Source of the DNA: Nipponacmea schrenckii
Taxonomy: Eukaryota > Mollusca > Gastropoda > Lottiidae
Direction: 5' to 3'
Length of the DNA: 64,000 nucleotides
Assembly: GCA_030562195.1 (NCBI GenBank)
Contig: CM060199.1
Coordinates: forward strand, 12,978,338-13,042,337
Shown here: positions 60,001 through 64,000 of the stretch, piece after piece
Layout of the letters: each line of letters opens with the position of its first letter
Position numbering within the stretch: the stretch's first letter is position 1
The notes under the pieces: model-generated
What the model was told of the DNA's origin: nothing
What the model saw: the letters and a program-made list of their open reading frames with translations, nothing else
Databases searched by the model: none
Made by a program: the position numbers and the translations under genes

Positions 60001-62662
60001 TTCCCTATAGAGGGACTGTTCTGATAAAAATGTATATCCTCGACGGCAGCAGCTGAGAATCTTAAGTCAATTTGGGCCTTATCGGGGTACATACTCGGAA
60101 TCATTGTATTAATTTAGATACCACCACCAAACTGTTGTGAGTAATGACCAGAAAATACCCAGTCAATAAATCATTGATTTTACCATGAAAATGTTTCCTG
60201 TCATGGTATTCGATACATTATTATAATAGATCGTGTTACCAAACATTGGAATACATGTATATGATTTAGTCCAAACAGCAATAATGCCTTTATCGTGCTA
60301 CTTATCACCAGAAGAGATACTACAAAATCATCATGGTGATTAAATCAAAATCATTTCCCTATTTAGATAGAAGAAATCAAAATTCCAATTCCAATTTGCG
60401 ATAACATCACAAAAATGAAACATAACAAATCCAAAACCATTATCACCAAATTTAATCGATTCGCTTTTGCAGATCCTATTTTAGCCAACCCTGTTCCATC
60501 AACAATCGGATGTACCGTGAACGGATATCAGAGATACGACAGAAGCTGTTACAGTCTAAAAACAGATAAAAGAAATTGGCAGGATGCACAGACTCAGTGC
60601 CAGCAAGATGGCGGTAGCCTTACCTCTATATGGGATATATATGAACACTCTTTTGTGTCACTACTATCTAAATCCATTAAGACATTTAGTTGGATTGGAC
60701 TCAACGACCAAGCTGTAAGCTCTTTTAATTTAAAAATCAAATATAAACTGCAATATACAACACTACACAAACAACTTCTACTACTTGAATGTTAATGACG
60801 GTTTACATCCAAATCCAGTTTGATATAAAACTGAAAAATTCAATGACCAATATAAATGGCATTATTTGAATTCGAAAAAAAAAAGATCGTCAGACTATAG
60901 CATATAACGATGCCTAGGTTGCACTGCATATTTAGAATATCTGAAAATAATCATTGTATTTGCAGAGTTCAGGAGAATATAATTGGAACGATCATTCTTC
61001 TGTAACCTTCACTAATTGGGCATACAACGAACCATCTAAACGTGACGGGGAGGGATGTGTTGCTATGAAACTTAACGACAAATTTGATGATATCCTGTGC
61101 AATTCAACTTTTCCATACATTTGTAAAATAGTAGTTGGTGAGTGTTGTTCCAGTTCTCAGATTTTACTTTTCTTCAACTTCATACCACCATAGCTGGCTG
61201 AGATCGCAGATTTCACGATATTCATCACATCAATTCCTGGACCTTTTAAAAGGTTCACTTAGCTAATATTGTTTACTATCGATGTTAGTTTCTAGCGTAG
61301 CAGTAATTGATTGTTATACCGAACATGTTTCAGATCACCTAGGGGATCTAACTATAATCCATGTGGAATCTAACAAAGCATGTTTTGGAAAGTTTTGTTT
61401 TGATATGAGTAACCCGAAGTCTTCAATTACTGCAAGTTTCCAGAAACCGGTGCTCAATTCAGCGTGAATTAACCAAAAGAAATTTGATGTTTCAGAGGCA
61501 GCGAAACCCACGGCAAAACCAATTCAAGCACTGTGTGGTAGAGGTTGGACCCCATATCAGGGTCGATGTTTTAAAGATTTTTCCAATCGAAATATGAGCT
61601 GGGCTGACTCGAACACCAGATGTAAACGTATGAGAGGAAATTTAATAAGTATCCACGACGAGACAGAAGACTCGTTTATTAAGACGCTGGTAAGGTATCC
61701 TGATCGAGATATTTGGTTGGGACTTATCCGTGCTGAAAATGGTAAGCTTCAATGAAAATTATTTTGAGAGTCGGTCGAGCCCAAATGTATTCAACTACTA
61801 CTACATGTACTTGAATAAAATTGATACATTCAATGACCAAAATAAATGGCATTATTTTATTGCTATTTTTCTGGCAACACCCCCCCCCCCCCATGTCCTC
61901 TTGGTGGTTCATTTCTCCAACCGTGGCACTTTAACTTCGTGATATTTCACTACTTTTACCAGGTGGCTACCAAAACAGCGACAACACACCATTAAACTTT
62001 GTCAAGTGGGATGACGGAGAACCATCTGATGCCAATAACACCATGCATCAAGACTGTGTTGCGAGAGTTGCAGAGACTGGAAAATGGGATGATCTGACTT
62101 GTACCTTTAAAAAGGGATTTGTTTGCGTAAAAGTCATGAGTAAGTAAATTGAATGATAGAATTGTTGAGCATTCGGTAACTTTCGACAGTTTCCGCTGTT
62201 ACAAAGCGGTGCGATATTGAGATAAGATTAATATTAACGTTTTAAAAATTTGAGAATAGATGTATCAGTGTGGCCGATGACACTTGTCTTGTCAATAGTC
62301 CAGGCTATTTCGTTAATTTCATGCTTCTCCTTAGATTTGTCATATTTACTTCATTGATTATGACGTTTGTGATGACTGTGATTTTTGGGGAATTTCGTTC
62401 CAACGTTTAATTTCAGCAACGAGTACAGTAAAACAATCATTAAAGCCAGTTACAGTTAAACAGGTAACCAACGGGCCGATGACTGCTGGCCCTGTTATTA
62501 CAAACCATGCTCTGAAACCAATAACGAATCGACCTGCTGACAAATTGAACCCAACAACGTTACATAATCGGTTCTTTACGGTCAATGGTGGAACCCGTTC
62601 TCCGTTCATAGTTAATACTGGAAGGGGAATCACGGCGGATTCTCAAAGACAACAGAAAAAAG
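38951..62662 (+). CDS. Multi-CTLD lectin receptor (mannose-receptor-like), 42 exons, 3' end outside window
   Basis: Forty-two exons with GT-AG borders join without any phase conflict or stop into 5,536 coding nt (1,845 codons). Exon 1 (38951..39005) encodes the signal peptide MDSCNLLKAFTFLCLVSY. Exons 2-41 encode twelve long-form C-type lectin-like domains, each with the C..GW..C.Y opening, a WIG(L/x)-type core and the closing cysteines. Thr/Pro-rich linkers separate some of them. Exon 42 begins a Thr/Asn/Pro-rich stalk. Approximate residues: CTLD1 19-157, CTLD2 158-303, CTLD3 304-450, CTLD4 451-584, CTLD5 597-730, CTLD6 750-890, CTLD7 895-1020, CTLD8 1040-1173, CTLD9 1189-1322, CTLD10 1340-1484, CTLD11 1485-1622, CTLD12 1623-1763. 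No ricin-type or fibronectin II domain precedes CTLD1. No membrane segment is seen before the window ends, so receptor versus secreted form is unresolved. Likely extracellular glycan recognition. Confidence 0.92.
39640..40935 (+). repeat. ~70-bp minisatellite in intron 1 with repeated splice-acceptor motif
   Basis: About sixteen units follow one another, with core words TATATTTCAGTATACAGTTA, AAACTGTCTATCGATATTTC and TGTGTCCAGAATATAGTAAA. Unit length is roughly 60-75 bp and spacing is irregular at both ends. The last unit (from about 40,900) runs without a break into exon 2: its TATATTTCAG|TATACAGTAAGAACTG is the exon 2 acceptor and first codons. Open frames at 39646-39873 and 40209-40394 come from the array. 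Confidence 0.9.
40933..42837 (+). CDS. CTLD1 (exons 2-4), no calcium-site motif
   Basis: Exons 40933..41087, 42252..42385 and 42710..42837. It opens NCPYGWFNRYGYCYL, has WWTGINARDD at the usual WIGL position, and closes with FQCVII...PCTSYYQSICKR. The EPN/QPD-type tripeptide and the WND motif are both absent, so it is not expected to bind sugar through calcium. An alternative acceptor at 40939 would be out of phase with exon 1. Confidence 0.88.
41466..41909. mobile_element. MITE with TAA duplication (PIF/Harbinger-like), in intron 2
   Basis: Terminal inverted repeats AGGCCAAATTCCACATGGGC (41466-) and the near-reverse complement GTGGAATTTGGCCT (ending 41909) extend inward to ACTTTAATCGC. They are flanked by TAA at 41463-41465 and 41910-41912. 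Length is 444 bp. The interior repeats TTAATCGCA-type words. There is no transposase. A 3-bp TAA/TTA duplication is typical of PIF/Harbinger elements. Confidence 0.82.
43252..44690 (+). CDS. CTLD2 (exons 5-8), no calcium-site motif
   Basis: Exons 43252..43348, 43575..43704, 44149..44243 and 44575..44690. It opens CDVDGGWKHYNGMCYKRY, has VWTGLKAEPQ at the core and closes DTCVEI...WIAGTCKSKKIVLCQR. It has no EPN/QPD or WND. Split into four exons, with an extra intron between core and loop compared with CTLD1. Confidence 0.88.
44908..46220 (+). CDS. CTLD3 (exons 9-12), no calcium-site motif
   Basis: Exons 44908..45034, 45286..45368, 45697..45819 and 46113..46220. It opens VCADGWFQYGRYCYQY, has FWIGISG and closes RSCVYMS...TTNCNLPKSSICQI, then a short Thr/Pro/Gln linker (KQITQPS). 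The loop (YSNWVKNGGKHRQGK) lacks EPN/QPD, and WND is missing, so it is probably structural or a protein-binding domain. Confidence 0.88.
46394..47567 (+). CDS. CTLD4 (exons 13-15), QPD/WND: predicted galactose-type calcium site
   Basis: Exons 46394..46555, 46900..46988 and 47417..47567. It has FWIGLIDMD at the core. The loop GQPDNYNGQENC carries QPD plus the conserved Glu-Asn, and RWNDDQC carries WND. All calcium-site-2 ligands expected of a sugar-binding CTLD are present. QPD is the tripeptide associated with galactose/GalNAc preference. Confidence 0.9.
48090..48125 (+). CDS. Linker micro-exon 16 (36 bp, symmetric phase 1-1)
   Basis: It encodes AYVQNKVKTTTP between CTLD4 and CTLD5. Acceptor ATTTTCAG and donor GTAAGT are good. 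Both ends are phase 1, so skipping it would not shift the frame. Thr/Pro content suggests an O-glycosylated spacer. Confidence 0.8.
48304..49306 (+). CDS. CTLD5 (exons 17-19), EPN/WND: predicted mannose-type calcium site
   Basis: Exons 48304..48474, 48734..48850 and 49193..49306. It opens CGPFWEEDPNSDFCYQF, has LWIGANDLK at the core, the loop GEPNDYKHSEDC and MWNDWRC. The EPN tripeptide plus WND is the mannose/GlcNAc/fucose-type site. All three exons keep phase 1 at both ends. Confidence 0.9.
49441..49497 (+). CDS. Linker micro-exon 20 (57 bp, symmetric phase 1-1)
   Basis: It encodes GKTTATPPQPTTPPTSIPA, almost purely Thr/Pro, between CTLD5 and CTLD6. It can be skipped in frame and is probably an O-glycosylated spacer. 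Confidence 0.82.
49785..50969 (+). CDS. CTLD6 (exons 21-23), DPN/WID variant site
   Basis: Exons 49785..49961, 50332..50495 and 50865..50969. It opens WGCPRLWKGFRGSCYLY, has VWIGFNDIQ at the core, the loop GDPNNYNGNQDC and GGWIDEYC. Asp replaces the first Glu/Gln of the tripeptide and Ile replaces Asn in WND, so calcium binding is possible but weakened. Exon 23 also encodes the first cysteine of CTLD7 (TGCEK) and has a weak donor (AAAAG|GTTGAT). Confidence 0.86.
51314..52170 (+). CDS. CTLD7 (exons 24-26 part), no calcium-site motif
   Basis: Exons 51314..51438, 51639..51784 and the first half of 52072..52274. It continues the GCEK opening with YPGSLGYRGRCYQF, has FWIGLSDYK at the core and closes KTCVAM...GLWRNGNCTERHSSICEL. 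The loop (YTNWSEKHTGNEKKTC) has no EPN/QPD tripeptide, and WND is replaced by WRN. Confidence 0.86.
52171..54003 (+). CDS. CTLD8 (exons 26 part-29), EPD/WMD variant site
   Basis: The second half of exon 26 gives a Thr-rich linker (TQTTTSSL) and the opening CPTGWKTYQGYCFK. Then come 52660..52790, 53142..53194 (53 bp, FWIGLNDRD) and 53836..54003. The loop KEPDDWNHQEDC has a mixed EPD tripeptide. WND is replaced by KWMDDNC, where an Asp could still serve as ligand. Confidence 0.86.
53278..53464. mobile_element. 187-bp mariner-like MITE in intron 28
   Basis: Long terminal inverted repeats of roughly 45 bp begin CGAGGGTTATTCAATAAATA and end with the near-reverse complement (ATTTATTTCTATTACCCTCG). 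Both share AAAGTGAATTTTTCG and ATATAAGGAC/GTATAAGGAC further in. TA dinucleotides flank it (53276-53277 and 53465-53466), as in Tc1/mariner insertions. The interior is only a short poly(T)-rich spacer. Confidence 0.85.
54847..54891 (+). CDS. Linker micro-exon 30 (45 bp, symmetric phase 1-1)
   Basis: It encodes GLTPPTTNTPPTAVT between CTLD8 and CTLD9; phase 1 at both ends, Thr/Pro-rich, good splice sites (TTTGTAG and GTAAGC). Confidence 0.82.
55364..56800 (+). CDS. CTLD9 (exons 31-34 part), QPN/WVD variant site
   Basis: Exons 55364..55545, 55985..56049, 56355..56455 and the start of 56747..56887. It opens CGNSSWLFYDNSCYYL, has FFIGLNDLD at the core, the loop SQPNDDNGGERC and GVWVDVPCG. The QPN tripeptide mixes mannose- and galactose-type residues. 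WND is WVD. Confidence 0.85.
56801..59908 (+). CDS. CTLD10 (exons 34 part-37), EPN/WVD variant site
   Basis: The end of exon 34 supplies a Pro/Val/Gln linker and the opening CPPSFTAAQG. After a 1.7-kb intron come 58618..58749 (SSKCFYLGG), 59180..59343 (IWIGLNDRR, then KEPNENLKDKTD) and 59806..59908 (QDCVMV...YWVDAPC...GFLCQ). The EPN is intact but WND is WVD, and five residues are inserted before the Gln-Asp-Cys. Confidence 0.84.
60473..61137 (+). CDS. CTLD11 (exons 38-39), EPS variant
   Basis: Exons 60473..60714 and 60966..61137. A 13-residue linker (NPILANPVPSTIG) is followed by CTVNGYQRYDRSCYSL, then SWIGLNDQA, the loop NEPSKRDGEGC and KFDDILC. Ser replaces Asn/Asp in the tripeptide and Trp of WND is lost, so sugar binding is doubtful. 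It has only two exons, like CTLD12 and unlike the earlier domains. Confidence 0.88.
61496..62139 (+). CDS. CTLD12 (exons 40-41), EPS/WDD variant
   Basis: Exons 61496..61741 and 61963..62139. A Lys/Pro/Ala linker (EAAKPTAKPIQA) is followed by LCGRGWTPYQGRCFKDF, then IWLGLIRAE, the loop GEPSDANNTMHQDC and KWDDLTC. The two-exon layout and the EPS tripeptide match CTLD11. Confidence 0.88.
61880..61892. repeat. Poly(C) run in intron 40
   Basis: A run of thirteen C, unusual in such AT-rich DNA; prone to slippage and sequencing error. Confidence 0.85.
62417..62662 (+). CDS. Exon 42: start of Thr/Asn/Pro-rich stalk
   Basis: It encodes 82 residues without CTLD features, rich in Thr, Asn, Pro, Val and Lys (for example TVKQSLKPVTVKQVTNGPMT). 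It has several potential O-glycosylation residues and ends in QRQQKK at a GTACAT donor in phase 1. This looks like the juxtamembrane stalk. The membrane exon, if any, lies right of the window. Confidence 0.82.
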
Positions 62663-64000
62663 GTACATATGTAAACTCACATGTTTATAAGTTGTCTTTA
62701 CTTATATACTGAAAGTGTCAGGTGCGATTCTTATATATTTTATTGTAAAATAAAGCATTTCGCCCCCGATTAATATTGATAATAGATAAAAATTAACTGT
62801 TATTGCATCAAAACAACCATAATCAAACGTTTATGGCCCGGTCACACCCGAATTTGTTCCTGAACGGTAGGGAGAGGGAGAACGAATTTCGACAACGATC
62901 GTCACCGTGCACGAAATGGGACCAAAGAAAAATCGAAAACACAGGCGTTGCCTAAGTGTTGCACCACTGAAGCCGGCGTTGCGGAGTTGGTTTAACAGTA
63001 GCGATTCCTTTCGGTGATGAACTTTGGTTTTGCGGTGACACCGCCACACCAACGCCAAACCAAAGTTCATCACCGCAATGGATCGAAGCTTCAACGCCTG
63101 ATGTCAGCTTGTAAATAACGCTTACAACTGCTACACCAAAGTTTGTGCAAAGTTTAATCACAACCCGGCAAAGCGTTCAAGATTTCTGAGTTGGCCTAGC
63201 GGACCGAAGCGTCTACGAACTTGCGTCTAGCGGTGCCAAAACTTGACGATTTTGGAGCGTTGGTGGATTTTGCCGGAGTGGGAAATTAACCGCTCCTCAC
63301 CGCTCGCAATATTTTGTGCAGCTAAAAACTTTCGGAGCGGTAGGAGGGATCATCAGCGGTGGCCGAGCGTATATGAGAAAAAGCTGGCGGTGTGAGAGGG
63401 CCTTAAGTAACATTGAGAAAAAAAACGTTCGAATTCGGGCTTTTCTTTGAATTATTTCAAACAATTTCTCTTTCGTTGACGTGATTTATGTGTTTTAATT
63501 CTTTTTTTTACGCAAACATTAGTAGGGCCTACTTCAAGTTGGGCTTTATGTAAGTCTTGACGTAATGTTTGTATAATGCAATGCATTTCGATCAATATTT
63601 ATAAATGTAGTTTCTAGTATTGACCTGCTTAATAGTAACCAAAATGTTTGTTATTAATGTTTACAATGGCAATGTATCTACAGACATCATGTATAAAAAA
63701 TTACACAAGGAAAATGTTTCAAAAACATTTTTTTACATTGTGTTCCGCTTTTTAAAACAGATTTTAAAAGAAGTTTTGTATGCCCTTCTGTATCCGATTG
63801 GTTACTCGTTGCTATAAAGGGACCGTCTTATATTTTCGTATTTCAGCAAATTTGTTGGTTCAATTTTTTTAATTTAAATATCAAAATCTAGATAAATGTG
63901 TCACTCATTTTAACTGAAGGTATTTTGCAAAACTAGTTGTATGATATTAGTTCATATACGTTTACTGTTGCTATGATACTATATATTATTTTAAATCATC
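62663..64000. other. Start of last intron seen, no exon found
   Basis: Apart from the GC-rich element at 62834-63402, this is AT-rich DNA. A TTCGTATTTCAG acceptor at 63,835-63,846 would give only eight codons (ANLLVQFF) before a stop, so it is not called as an exon. Confidence 0.4.
62834..63402. mobile_element. GC-rich MITE-like element with internal hairpin
   Basis: It starts TGGCCCGGTCACACCC and ends GCGGTGTGAGAGGGCC, which are imperfect inverted repeats, with TTA on both outer sides (62831-62833 and 63403-63405). The interior is markedly GC-richer than flanking DNA. It contains a perfect 19-bp inverted repeat (CGGTGATGAACTTTGGTTT at 63012-63030 with its complement at 63057-63075). Open frames here are coincidental. 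A PIF/Harbinger-type non-autonomous element is likely. Confidence 0.6.

Noticed and set aside
63813..63880. Acceptor and short frame as the next lectin exon
   Set aside because: Gives eight codons to a stop with no membrane segment; a stalk followed by immediate termination is less likely than a longer intron leaving the window.
1..64000. tRNA, rRNA or other structured RNA genes
   Set aside because: No cloverleaf with A/B boxes or conserved rRNA words was noticed by eye; a covariance-model scan would be needed to exclude them.

Overview
The window is AT-rich animal DNA with intron-split genes (GT-AG introns, phase-consistent exons) and many decayed transposable elements. The multi-CTLD lectin receptor, the SLC17 transporter and the claudin-like protein all point to an invertebrate metazoan. 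A lophotrochozoan, probably a mollusc, is the best guess from the lectin expansion and repeat style; this is inference, since no marker gene settles it.

Layout. 1-5.2 kb is repeat-rich and holds a ~165-bp tandem array (about 334-945). It also holds a retrocopy of the cytosolic peptide:N-glycanase gene (NGLY1) that is internally inverted and flanked by an 18-bp target-site duplication. 5.2-7.5 kb is a minus-strand PMP22/claudin-type four-helix membrane protein in three coding exons; a Tigger-like helix-turn-helix relic sits in its second intron. 12.1-16.3 kb holds two convergent single-coding-exon genes for disordered proteins I do not recognise (350 and 202 aa), with a TTAA-flanked MITE between them. 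16.3-25 kb is mostly a mosaic of decayed repeats plus a 5'-truncated LINE tail with a 13-bp target-site duplication. A speculative small gene may lie at 25.1-28.4 kb. 29.2-36.1 kb is a minus-strand SLC17-family transporter (eight exons seen, 5' exon not found).

The main content is a plus-strand gene from 38,951 to beyond the right edge. I could assemble 42 exons whose phases agree at every junction, giving 1,845 uninterrupted codons. It encodes a signal peptide, twelve C-type lectin-like domains (CTLDs), Thr/Pro-rich linkers and the start of a stalk. It resembles a mannose-receptor-type lectin but has no cysteine-rich or fibronectin II domain ahead of the first CTLD. Its exon 2 acceptor is the last unit of a ~70-bp minisatellite, each unit of which repeats that splice-acceptor sequence. 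Its introns carry at least two MITEs, and a third MITE-like block follows the last exon seen.

The genes do not form an obvious pathway; the SLC17 gene and the lectin gene are arranged head to head. All homology calls come from recognising family motifs by eye, without database searches.
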